A stretch of 64,000 nucleotides of DNA from Maridesulfovibrio ferrireducens (lineage in GTDB: Bacteria; Desulfobacterota; Desulfovibrionia; Desulfovibrionales; Desulfovibrionaceae), in contig NZ_FNGA01000003.1 of assembly GCF_900101105.1 (NCBI RefSeq), positions 558,001 to 622,000 on the forward strand, read 5' to 3'. Under the pieces are notes generated by a model. That model saw nothing but the letters and a program-made list of their open reading frames with translations, did no database searches and was not told where the DNA came from. Both the position numbers and the translations under genes were made by a program. Shown one piece after another: positions 35,233-43,077 of this stretch. The stretch's first letter is position 1; each line of letters starts with the position of its first letter.

Positions 35233-35721
35233 CTACTCGACAAAACTGTCAAATAACGGCTTGAGTCTACTATAAGTTGAAGACAAGTGTTGCGGAATTA
35301 CAGTAGTTTCTCCGAACACCGCCATAAACGACGCATCGCCGTTCCAACGTGGAACTAATTGAAAATGAAGATGGGCTGCAATCCCAGCTCCAGCTGCTTC
35401 CCCGATATTTAGTCCGACATTTATTCCTTGCGGGTTAAATGCCTTCTCTAAAACACCACAACTTATTGTTATATACTTCATGATCTCGGAAGCTTCTTCT
35501 TCCTTAAGATCAGTGAGTTTGCTTACATGCCTATAGGGCGTAACCATAATATGACCGTTATTGTAAGGAAACTTATTAAGCAAAACAAAACAATGTTTAG
35601 CTCTAAAAAGTATACATCTTTCTTCGTCTTCATCTGTGTCAGATGGTATGCAAAAAACGCATTCATCAGGCTTAGGGCCTAATATATAATCCATTCGCCA
35701 AGGTGCCCATAATACTTCCAT
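35233..35721 (-). CDS. HIT family protein (HxHxQ type)
   Basis: 162 aa. A CVFC pair at 21-24 resembles the zinc half-site found in many HIT proteins. The catalytic motif is AAHLHFQLVPRW: His117-x-His119-x-Gln121. Gln in place of the third His is typical of nucleotidyl-transfer/phosphorylase branches such as Ap4A phosphorylase and GalT, rather than Hint hydrolases. Substrates of these enzymes are dinucleoside polyphosphates or nucleotide conjugates; this one is unassigned. First gene of the lapA-lapB-mutS series, 19 nt before lapA. Confidence 0.85.
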   Translation of the reverse strand: MEVLWAPWRMDYILGPKPDECVFCIPSDTDEDEERCILFRAKHCFVLLNKFPYNNGHIMVTPYRHVSKLTDLKEEEASEIMKYITISCGVLEKAFNPQGINVGLNIGEAAGAGIAAHLHFQLVPRWNGDASFMAVFGETTVIPQHLSSTYSRLKPLFDSFVE

Positions 35722-36066
35722 AAAAGCAGTCCTTGATTTTCAGGCATTAAAAACCGAGAAAGTTACTATTTGATTAGCTTTAACCTTTAATTTGTCACGT
35801 TTAGCAAGCTAAAAATATTACATTTCAATAACTATATAATCGCGCTTTAAATATCAACAGGTTCTGTTGACTTCGTAAAAAAATTACGCCTTAAAATGCG
35901 ATCTTTACCATCAGCAAATAATATTTATAGATATAATTAATCAAAAGTGTGGATGTTCTACACGTGTTATAGCCCAAGAGCAAGGAAAACTCCGTTTTTT
36001 ATCAGGATGATGCAGTCACAAAAAACTATCTTGATTTTAACTCCTCAAAGTTTTTCATCAGCTTTA
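35722..36066. other. 345-bp intergenic region without a recognised gene
   Basis: AT-rich region between the HIT gene start and the end of the DHH-CBS-PAP gene, both on the minus strand. It should contain the promoter of the HIT-lapAB-mutS unit. TTGATA and TATA-like hexamers occur on the minus strand near 35838-35860, but spacing is poor. A short open frame at 35947-36132 has no ribosome-binding site or family features. No terminator hairpin for the upstream side was found. Confidence 0.5.
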
Positions 36067-38727
36067 TTATTTACCAGATTTAATAACTTTTTTTACAAAC
36101 TCCAATTGTTCATCCTTTCCTTTAACAAGTGAATCAAGGCAGGCTAATTTAGTTTCAAAAAGTAACTGGGCATATTGAGGTCCGGGAATAAGTCCCAACT
36201 CCTTCAAATCATCACCTGTAATATCGATAGTTTGCAACCTTAACGTTGTCAGATATTGCGAAATATATTTTTTGATCATATCCCGTTTAGTTCTAGCCAT
36301 TATGAAGAGGACTCCTTCAAGTGGAACAGGGTGCAAAATTGTGTATATTTCGCTTGGTTTCAGTTCTTCCCTTATGTTCATGATGTTTCCGGCAGCCCAG
36401 AAAATAGTTTCACGCAAATGCACAAATTCACGTTCTTCTGTTTGAGAAAAACTGAAACGATTGTAAATTTGTTCCATTTTAGGTTTAGAAATGCCCATAC
36501 AAAGACCGAGAAAATATGTTTTCCAAACTGAAATTGTTGGTTCAAGATAGAGCAGGCTGTGCCAGCTGATAACTCTTTCAAGTTCTGTAATTACTTGTTC
36601 ACGCGAAGAATTAAGAACTAAAAGCGGATGAATTGCTTCTAACACTCCTAGTTCATCCATTCTTTTAATGCTTCCCGGCACAGCATCTTCATTAAGGATT
36701 AATTTAAGCTCATGAACAATTCGGTAGCCGGATAACTTATTAAAAAGATTAAGTTTGAGTGCGTTTTTAATCAGATTAAGAGTTTGGCCTCCAATTCTGA
36801 AATCAAATCTTTGTTCAAATCTTATTGCACGCATTATACGAGTAGGATCTTCAACAAAACTGAGGGCATGGAGAATTCGAATTGTTCTATCTTTAAGGTC
36901 TCTTTGGGCCCCGAAAAAGTCTACCAGCTTTCCAAAGCTTGAGGGATTGATGTGAACAGCCAGCGCATTAACGGTAAAGTCACGCCGATAAAGGTCCATC
37001 TTAATTGATGATAATTCAACTGTAGGCAAAGCGGCAGGGTATTCATAATATTCAAGACGAGCCGTCGCAACATCTACCCTTTGTCCATCCGGCAGAATAA
37101 CAACTGCGGTTTTAAATTTACGATGATATTTAGCGCGACCAGACATTTTTTTCGCCAGTTTTTTCGCAAACTTGATTCCGTCAGTTTCAACGACTAGATC
37201 AAGGTCGAAGTTAGGTTTTGTTAATAAAATATCTCTAACAAAACCACCGACAACATAGGCTTCTGTTCCGAATTCCTCCGCCATTTGACCTGCTGTTTCA
37301 AGGATTTCGAGGATTTTATTAGGAAGACGGTTACGCATGATATTGCGAATGTTTCGCACCTGTTTATTTTCAGGAAATAAAGATTCAGGGATTCGGGCAG
37401 GATCTTGAACCAGCAGATTAATAAGATCAGTTCTTGTAATAACGGCAATGACTTTATCATTTTCAACAACCGGCACAAGCCGTTGCTTCTGACCAAGGAT
37501 AATCTCCATTACTCTATGTAGATCACAGTCTTTTTTGACAGAGGAGAAAGGATGCTGCATGTATATTTCAACATCAACATCGCCAAGTTGATGTGCAAGA
37601 GCTTTGTCGGCAATTTTTTGTTCAAGTATTCCTACGCATCTCATGTTTTCCATGCTGTCGACAACAGGCACTCCTTTTAAACTGAACTGAGTCATACGCT
37701 CAACAGACTGGGAAATAGTCATGTTGCGAGGGATTGCCACAGCCGGTTTTGACATCAAATTTTCAATATTTAATTTAGGAGTGACTTTGGAGTAGAGCAT
37801 TGAGAAAAGCTCATCTCTAACCTCGGCCAAAGTCTGGTCTTTAATTGTGGCAGAAGCAGCGTAAGCATGTCCGCCGCCGCCGAAAGCTGAACAGATAACA
37901 CCTACATCAACATCTTTTGTTCGTGATCTGGCCACAAGGTGGATTCTGTCATTCATTCTTCCTAAAGCGAAAAGAACTTTGACGTTTTCCATATCCATAA
38001 ATTTGTGAACAAGAACTGAAAAATCACCTACATAATCAGGTGTGCTTATTTCGGAAATGACAATATCCAAATCATTTATAGTATGAGTTGCAGCCCCTTC
38101 GAGAAGTTTGCTGAGAAGTGAAATTTGTTGCGATGTCAGATCGCGGTTGAGCAGATCGGTTATTACATCAAGCTCCATGCCGCATGTGAGTAGCCATTTA
38201 CCGGCCTCAAAATCATGTTCTGTAGTAGAATTGAACATAAAAGAACCGGTATCTTCATAAAGCCCAAGCCCGAGAATTGTCGCTTCTTCCTGATGCAGGG
38301 TAATATTTTTTTTGCGGATTTCATGAGTGAGAATGGCGACGCTTGATCCCCAAGGTTTTTTTATAATAAATTCGGGATTCAGATCGCATTCCGACTGCAT
38401 ATGATGATCATAGATATGAATTTTAAGGCCCGGATTATCAAGAATAGATTTAACGTGGGAAATTCGAATTTTTCTTGAAGTATCAACAACAACTAAAAGT
38501 TTGACTGAATCTTTATCTATTTCTTTTAATTGTTTGAAATTAAAAAAATAAGTTGCGCTTTCCATGTAGAAGTTGCGAAGATTTTTTTCCTGACTTCCTG
38601 GGAAAATAAGCGTTGCACCGGGATATAGTTTCCCGGCAGCAACAATCGCGGCAAGACAATCAAAATCGGCATTTACATGTCCTGTTATAATTGTTTCAGC
38701 TTTTATCAGTTCTTCAGTTTTTGACAT
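36067..38727 (-). CDS. DHH - CBS - poly(A) polymerase/tRNA nucleotidyltransferase fusion
   Basis: 886 aa. Residues 1-300 are a DHH phosphoesterase: GHVNADFDCLAA (16-27), VVDTS (81-84), IYDHH (105-109) and the DHHA1 motif FGGGGHAYAASA. Residues about 310-430 are a CBS pair. From about 475 comes a class II nucleotidyltransferase head, VGGFVRDILLTKPNFDLDLV, with RRDFTVNALAV and RIMRAIRFEQRF. The C-terminal half acts as tRNA CCA- or A/CC-adding enzyme, or poly(A) polymerase. DHH modules of this type cleave short oligoribonucleotides or cyclic dinucleotides. The CBS pair suggests adenosine-nucleotide control. Downstream of the recombinase gene by 10 nt. Confidence 0.88.
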   Translation of the reverse strand: MSKTEELIKAETIITGHVNADFDCLAAIVAAGKLYPGATLIFPGSQEKNLRNFYMESATYFFNFKQLKEIDKDSVKLLVVVDTSRKIRISHVKSILDNPGLKIHIYDHHMQSECDLNPEFIIKKPWGSSVAILTHEIRKKNITLHQEEATILGLGLYEDTGSFMFNSTTEHDFEAGKWLLTCGMELDVITDLLNRDLTSQQISLLSKLLEGAATHTINDLDIVISEISTPDYVGDFSVLVHKFMDMENVKVLFALGRMNDRIHLVARSRTKDVDVGVICSAFGGGGHAYAASATIKDQTLAEVRDELFSMLYSKVTPKLNIENLMSKPAVAIPRNMTISQSVERMTQFSLKGVPVVDSMENMRCVGILEQKIADKALAHQLGDVDVEIYMQHPFSSVKKDCDLHRVMEIILGQKQRLVPVVENDKVIAVITRTDLINLLVQDPARIPESLFPENKQVRNIRNIMRNRLPNKILEILETAGQMAEEFGTEAYVVGGFVRDILLTKPNFDLDLVVETDGIKFAKKLAKKMSGRAKYHRKFKTAVVILPDGQRVDVATARLEYYEYPAALPTVELSSIKMDLYRRDFTVNALAVHINPSSFGKLVDFFGAQRDLKDRTIRILHALSFVEDPTRIMRAIRFEQRFDFRIGGQTLNLIKNALKLNLFNKLSGYRIVHELKLILNEDAVPGSIKRMDELGVLEAIHPLLVLNSSREQVITELERVISWHSLLYLEPTISVWKTYFLGLCMGISKPKMEQIYNRFSFSQTEEREFVHLRETIFWAAGNIMNIREELKPSEIYTILHPVPLEGVLFIMARTKRDMIKKYISQYLTTLRLQTIDITGDDLKELGLIPGPQYAQLLFETKLACLDSLVKGKDEQLEFVKKVIKSGK

Positions 38728-38737
38728 ATTTTGAATC

Positions 38738-39652
38738 TCACATTATTGAACGTGGGTGAAAACGTTTATGGAGCTGGACCAGTCTTCCGGCTTGAATATG
38801 GGTATAAATTTCAGTAGCACTTATGTCAGCATGTCCTAAAAGTAATTGAACAGTGCGCAAATCCGCGCCTCCATCTAAAAGATGGGTAGCGAAAGAATGC
38901 CTGAAGGTGTGCGGTGATATTGATCTTTTTATACCGGCTTCAAGCGTATATTTCTTTATTAGTTTCCAGACGCCTTGTCGTGTCAGGCCGTTTCCTGATC
39001 TATTTAAAAAAATATTTTTAACATTAGGATTAAAAGCAGGGCGCCAGTCTTTAATGTATAGGTTTAAGAAATTTTGAGCTGTATAATGAATAGGCACAAG
39101 CCTTTCTTTTGAACCTTTGCCGAAGATGATTAATAAACCTGTTTGAGGATCAAAATCTTCGATCTTTAAGTTAATTAATTCAGAAACCCGCATCCCTGCA
39201 GCATATAAAAGTTCAAGCATCACTTTATCTCTGAAACCAAGTTTTGTGTTCAGGGCAGGGCGGGCAAGAACAAGGCTGATTTCATCAGTTGAAAGAAATT
39301 CTGGAAGTTTTTTGGGAAGTTTCGGATTTTCAAGTAAAACCGCCGGATTTTCTTTTAAAAAATTACGAGAGGTACAAAAGGCAAAAAAACCTCGCAGCGA
39401 TGAAAGATGTCTTGCGAGTGATCTGCTTTTAAGAGATTTTGACCGCAAATATGTAAGGTATAGTAACAAAGTTTGACTTGTTGTCTCTTCGATTGTTGAG
39501 GATCTATTTTCCAGAAACAATTGAAATGATTCCAGATCTCTTAGATATCCATCCAGACTGTTTTCTGCAAGACCTCTTTCTATTAAAAGATGCTCCAGAT
39601 AACGGTCAACCCATTGGTGTTTACAGGAAATGTTGTTTTTGTTTTCAGTCAT
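38738..39652 (-). CDS. xerD: Tyrosine recombinase XerC/XerD
   Basis: 304 aa. The SAM-like N-terminal DNA-binding domain (about 12-100) is followed by the catalytic domain. The full residue set is visible: Arg155 (AAGMRVSEL), Lys179 (GKGSKERL), His248 and Arg251 (SPHTFRHSFATHLL), His274 (LLGHADIS) and Tyr283 (TEIYTHI). Length and the HTFRHSFATHLL signature fit the housekeeping dimer-resolution enzymes rather than a phage integrase. No att-like repeats or phage genes are near. XerC versus XerD cannot be settled. Confidence 0.88.
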   Translation of the reverse strand: MTENKNNISCKHQWVDRYLEHLLIERGLAENSLDGYLRDLESFQLFLENRSSTIEETTSQTLLLYLTYLRSKSLKSRSLARHLSSLRGFFAFCTSRNFLKENPAVLLENPKLPKKLPEFLSTDEISLVLARPALNTKLGFRDKVMLELLYAAGMRVSELINLKIEDFDPQTGLLIIFGKGSKERLVPIHYTAQNFLNLYIKDWRPAFNPNVKNIFLNRSGNGLTRQGVWKLIKKYTLEAGIKRSISPHTFRHSFATHLLDGGADLRTVQLLLGHADISATEIYTHIQAGRLVQLHKRFHPRSIM

Positions 39653-39768
39653 ACAAAATAATCACTACACGTATGCAACCGTCTGCTCAAGTTGATTGAC
39701 AGAGCAAACAAGCCCAATTAAACAGTTTCAGTAATAATCTTACTAAAACTTGAAGGAGTATATTAATA

Positions 39769-40935
39769 ATGCCAGAATTTAAACTTGCCGACAGGATTGC
39801 ATCTCTTCCACCTTATCTTTTTGCAGAAATTGACAGATTGAAATCTGAAGTAGCCGCACAAGGGGTGGACATAATCAGCCTCGGCATTGGAGATCCTGAC
39901 CTTCCGACTCCCCAGTTTATTATAGATGCTCTCTATGAAGCAGCAAAACGTCCCGAAAACCATCAGTATCCTTCATATGTAGGTATGCTGACTTTCCGTG
40001 AAGCTGTTGCAAAATGGTACAAACAAAGATTCAATGTAGATCTTGATCCTAAAAAAGAAGTTGTCAGCCTTATTGGTTCAAAAGAGGGAATAGCACATTT
40101 TCCTCTGGCATTTGTGAATCCCGGCGACCTCGTTCTTGTAGCATCTCCTAATTATCCTGTTTATCCTGTTGCAAGCAGTTTTGCAGGCGGCGAAGTCAAA
40201 ATGATTCCGCTTCTTGATGAAAATGATTTCCTGCCCGATCTTGATGCTGTTGATGCGGCAACTTGGGACAAAACAAAAGTTTTCTTTATAAATTATCCTA
40301 ATAATCCGACTGCTGCGACCGCAACACCTGAATTTTTTGCAAAAGTTGTTGAAATCGCACATAAACATAATGTAATCATTGTTCAGGACGCAGCGTATAC
40401 TGAAGTTTATTACGATGAAAATAAAAAACCGATATCCATTTTGGAAACTCCCGGCGCTAAAGAAGTTGCTATTGAGTTCCATTCTCTGTCAAAGACATAC
40501 AATATGACTGGATGGCGCTGCGGAATGGCCGTAGGTAATGCGACCTTGGTTGCCGGACTTGGCAAAGTTAAAGAAAATGTAGATTCAGGTATTTTCCAGG
40601 CTGTTCAGGAAGCTGGTATTGTAGCTCTTCAGCATGGTGAACCTTATGTAAAAGAATTTCGTGCAATTTACAAAGAACGCCGCGATGTAGTTGTTGAAGC
40701 TCTTAGAAAAATTAATATTTCTTGTAGAGTTCCTGATGCATCCATCTTTGTATGGGCTAGAACTCCTGAAGGTTACACTTCATCCGAGTTTGTCTCTAAA
40801 TTGCTTAAGGAAACAGGCGTCGTTGTTACACCCGGAAATGGTTTTGGTGATTCTGGTGAAGGATATTTCCGTATATCCCTGACAGTAGACACCGAGAGAC
40901 TCAAGGAGGCAGTATCACGGATTTCCCAACTATAA
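39769..40935 (+). CDS. dapL: LL-diaminopimelate aminotransferase
   Basis: PLP class I/II aminotransferase, 388 aa, converting tetrahydrodipicolinate directly to LL-DAP. The N-terminal signature FKLADRIASLPPYLFAEIDR and the LGIGDPDLPTPQFI segment match the DapL group. The PLP lysine is Lys242 in HSLSKTYNMTGWR, with NYPNNPTAA upstream. AAGGAG lies 10 nt before the ATG. Its 3' end holds a strong AAGGAGG (40903-40909) that serves the overlapping folK. Confidence 0.9.
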   Translation: MPEFKLADRIASLPPYLFAEIDRLKSEVAAQGVDIISLGIGDPDLPTPQFIIDALYEAAKRPENHQYPSYVGMLTFREAVAKWYKQRFNVDLDPKKEVVSLIGSKEGIAHFPLAFVNPGDLVLVASPNYPVYPVASSFAGGEVKMIPLLDENDFLPDLDAVDAATWDKTKVFFINYPNNPTAATATPEFFAKVVEIAHKHNVIIVQDAAYTEVYYDENKKPISILETPGAKEVAIEFHSLSKTYNMTGWRCGMAVGNATLVAGLGKVKENVDSGIFQAVQEAGIVALQHGEPYVKEFRAIYKERRDVVVEALRKINISCRVPDASIFVWARTPEGYTSSEFVSKLLKETGVVVTPGNGFGDSGEGYFRISLTVDTERLKEAVSRISQL

Positions 40936-41429
40936 AGGTCTATGTCAGTCTTGGTTCCAACATCGGCGATACCGATGAGAACTTAAACGAGGCTGTTGCA
41001 AGGCTGGAAAAATACGAAGGCATTGATCCTGAAGTTTGGTCGGAAATTTATATGACCGAACCGCAGGGGCTTAAAGAGCAAGCGTGGTTTGCTAATCAAA
41101 TTGTTCGATTTGCTGTTGATCCAGAACTTTGGGCGCCGCATGGGTTCCTTTCAACGCTTCAAGCTGTGGAAGGGCAGATGCAGAGAGTTAAAGATCAGGT
41201 CAACGGGCCTCGAATCATTGATCTGGATCTTATCCTGTTCGGCGATGAGACGGTAGAAGGTGGAGACTATTTAACAGTTCCACATTCTCGTGCGAAGGAA
41301 CGTGCATTCGTTCTTTACCCGCTTGCTGAACTTGACTCTGAACTGGTTTTTCCTGATGGCAGCAAGATTGCTGATATTTTATCAAAAATTGATTACCGGA
41401 TTGAAGGTAAGAAAATTTATCAGGATTAA
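40914..41429 (+). CDS. folK: HPPK (FolK), apparently non-canonical start codon
   Basis: 6-hydroxymethyl-7,8-dihydropterin pyrophosphokinase of folate synthesis. The frame encodes KVYVSLGSNIGDTDENLNEA, an IYMTEPQGLKEQAWFANQ segment and the signature VNGPRIIDLDLILFG, a complete HPPK. The first ATG in frame is at 41052 and would remove the LGSNIGD region. From the in-frame stop at 40857 to there, no ATG, GTG or TTG occurs in frame. A perfect AAGGAGG at 40903-40909 points to ATC 40914 (4 nt spacing) or ACG 40917 (7 nt); ATA 40932 is another option. About 171 aa. Overlaps the dapL end by 22 nt. Confidence 0.85.
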   Translation: MTDFPTIKVYVSLGSNIGDTDENLNEAVARLEKYEGIDPEVWSEIYMTEPQGLKEQAWFANQIVRFAVDPELWAPHGFLSTLQAVEGQMQRVKDQVNGPRIIDLDLILFGDETVEGGDYLTVPHSRAKERAFVLYPLAELDSELVFPDGSKIADILSKIDYRIEGKKIYQD

Positions 41430-41434
41430 TAATC

Positions 41435-41470
41435 AGGTTATGCCCGTTTCTTTCGGGCATAACCTTTAAA
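41435..41470 (+). terminator. Terminator after folK
   Basis: Stem AGGTTATGCCCG / CGGGCATAACCT with loop TTTCTTT, followed by TTAAATTTT. It ends the dapL-folK unit. Confidence 0.85.
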
Positions 41471-41515
41471 TTTTCAGCCCGTAAGTATGCGGTTAAAATC
41501 AAGGCGGAATCCAAT

Positions 41516-41782
41516 ATGCTTAAGTTTGTTGTGATTGCTGTGGCTGCTTTTATTATGTGGAAATTATTCACTGGAGAAAAAAAGAATAAAGAAAAGCAAG
41601 ATAGCAAGCAGCATGATAAAAAGGTCAAAGCCGGAGAAATGGTTAAAGACCCTATTTGCGGAACTTATGTTCAAAAAGACAGCGATATACGAGTCAAAAA
41701 CGGTGAAAAAGTTGAATGTTTTTGCTCTTATGAATGCCGCGATAAGTATATTAAACGCATTGAAGCAAAAAATGATGATTAG
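41516..41782 (+). CDS. Small membrane-anchored YHS-like metal-binding protein
   Basis: 88 aa. An N-terminal hydrophobic helix (MLKFVVIAVAAFIMWKLF) is followed by a long Lys/Glu linker. A C-terminal cysteine module comes next: DPICGTYV, then ECFCSYECRDKYI. The DPxCG...FCSxxCRxxY pattern resembles YHS/TRASH-type or PP0621-like domains that bind metal. AAGGCGGA precedes the ATG. It lies alone between two terminators, so it is probably monocistronic. Function unknown. Confidence 0.75.
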   Translation: MLKFVVIAVAAFIMWKLFTGEKKNKEKQDSKQHDKKVKAGEMVKDPICGTYVQKDSDIRVKNGEKVECFCSYECRDKYIKRIEAKNDD

Positions 41783-41815
41783 CTTTATTTAGCAATAATC
41801 ATAATTTTATCTTTT

Positions 41816-41860
41816 ACACCCTTTCAGCTAACCAGTTGAAAGGGTGTTTGTGTTTTTTAA
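41816..41860 (+). terminator. Terminator after the YHS-like gene
   Basis: ACACCCTTTCA (41816-41826) pairs with TGAAAGGGTGT (41837-41847) and is followed by a T-rich tract to about 41858. It lies directly upstream of the transaldolase-fold gene, whose promoter must therefore overlap or follow it, unless read-through occurs. Confidence 0.85.
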
Positions 41861-41882
41861 ACTGACAAAAGGGGAGTTCTTA

Positions 41883-42461
41883 ATGAAAATTTTTCTCGAT
41901 TCTACTTCAATAGACGAAGTTAAGAAGGCAATTGATTATAAGCTGATTGATGGAGTTCACTTTGGTTCTGATTTTTCGACCATAAAAGATATGAATTTAA
42001 ATGAAGATGTGATGGAGATTTTAAAAATTGTTCATGGTCCAGTAGTGATAAAAACTTCAGAACTTAACTCGCAGTGTATTCTGGATGACGCCAAATGCAT
42101 AATTGGATTTGGTCCAAACGCTGTTGTGGAAATACCGACGACACTGGAAGGACTGAAAGCTGCAGGCATTCTTTCTGAGCGTGATATTCCAGTAAGTATG
42201 GTTTCGAGACTGATTTCTGTTCAAGCTGTAATGGCGGCAAGATTAGGAGGAGATTTTGTAAATTTGAAATTGCACGAGACTGAACAGGAAGAGGGTGCAA
42301 GTGAGTCTCTAGACAGCATCGTTTCAATATTTAAAAATTATGATTTCAAATCAAAAATTATTGCATCCGGTTTAACTGAGGTTAAGCAGGTTTCGGAAGC
42401 TCTCAGGATTGGAGTCGATATCATTTCAGTCTCATATGAATTGCTGATAAAGCTTGTCTAA
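41883..42461 (+). CDS. Transaldolase/FSA-fold protein lacking the catalytic lysine
   Basis: 192 aa from the ATG at 41883 (GGGGAG about 7 nt upstream). The overall pattern follows fructose-6-phosphate aldolase/small transaldolase: MKIFLDST at the start, NAVVEIPTTLEGLKA in the middle and SKIIASGLTEVKQV late. The Schiff-base lysine expected in VVKIP is Glu83. The substrate motif GVTTNPS is GVHFGSDF, and the usual AP(Y/F)V(N/G)R segment is VNLKLHE. It probably cannot act as an aldolase. The role is unknown: structural, binding or altered chemistry. Confidence 0.75.
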   Translation: MKIFLDSTSIDEVKKAIDYKLIDGVHFGSDFSTIKDMNLNEDVMEILKIVHGPVVIKTSELNSQCILDDAKCIIGFGPNAVVEIPTTLEGLKAAGILSERDIPVSMVSRLISVQAVMAARLGGDFVNLKLHETEQEEGASESLDSIVSIFKNYDFKSKIIASGLTEVKQVSEALRIGVDIISVSYELLIKLV

Positions 42462-43077
42462 AAAATGGATATTGCAAGCAACGCATTAAGATTTAGCATT
42501 CAAGTTTAGATTCACTCATAGCAAGAGCGAAGAATGCTTATTGCTTACAGATTTTAAAAGTTTTTACGACCAGTTGTTTCATGTGAGCTGCTATATGCGC
42601 TTAGAACGTAATTTTGAATGAAAAGTAAAATGTAGCTAGAAATAATATCATCCCGGTCCGCATTAAATCCCGTATTTAGGCTAAAAATGGTCATAATTAG
42701 TGTTTGTTTGACGCAACACATTGTAATAATTGTGTTTGTATTAATGTCTCATAATGTAAATTATGTAAACTTTGGAAGTAGTACTGTTTGATTTAGCTCC
42801 GTTATATTGGGATCGTCAATCCTTCATCGATAAGCCTAGGTATTAAATAGTCTTAATGAACAACGGTTTATGCCTTATCGATATCTTTTAAAACTCTAAA
42901 CTGCTCATTAACGATTCTTTGAAAGGCTGTTTTACAGTTCGTTTCCTTAGAAATGTATATATAAGGTTCAAAATTTCATTTAAATAGATTCAAGCGTTTG
43001 CCTCTTTTAAAGCTTTTCATTAATTGTTTCTGTGACAGGATTTTTTGATTAATCAATTTTGAATAAATGAGGATTTC
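42462..43077. other. 616-bp intergenic region
   Basis: No open frame with a ribosome-binding site and no tRNA-like fold. It is strongly AT-rich after 42680. A dispersed inverted repeat, ATCGATAAG (42826-42834) and CTTATCGAT (42874-42882), could fold a transcript loop. It should hold the end of the upstream transcript and the promoter of the TPR gene at 43078. TTGACG at about 42709 is a possible -35, but a matching -10 is not clear. Confidence 0.5.

Noticed and set aside
35947-36132. 61-codon open frame in the 345-bp gap
   Set aside because: No Shine-Dalgarno, and its second half overlaps the end of the DHH-CBS-PAP gene on the other strand; the sequence is not protein-like.
38738-39652. Tyrosine recombinase as part of a mobile element
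   Set aside because: No direct repeats, tRNA target or cargo genes nearby; sequence features fit housekeeping XerC/D.
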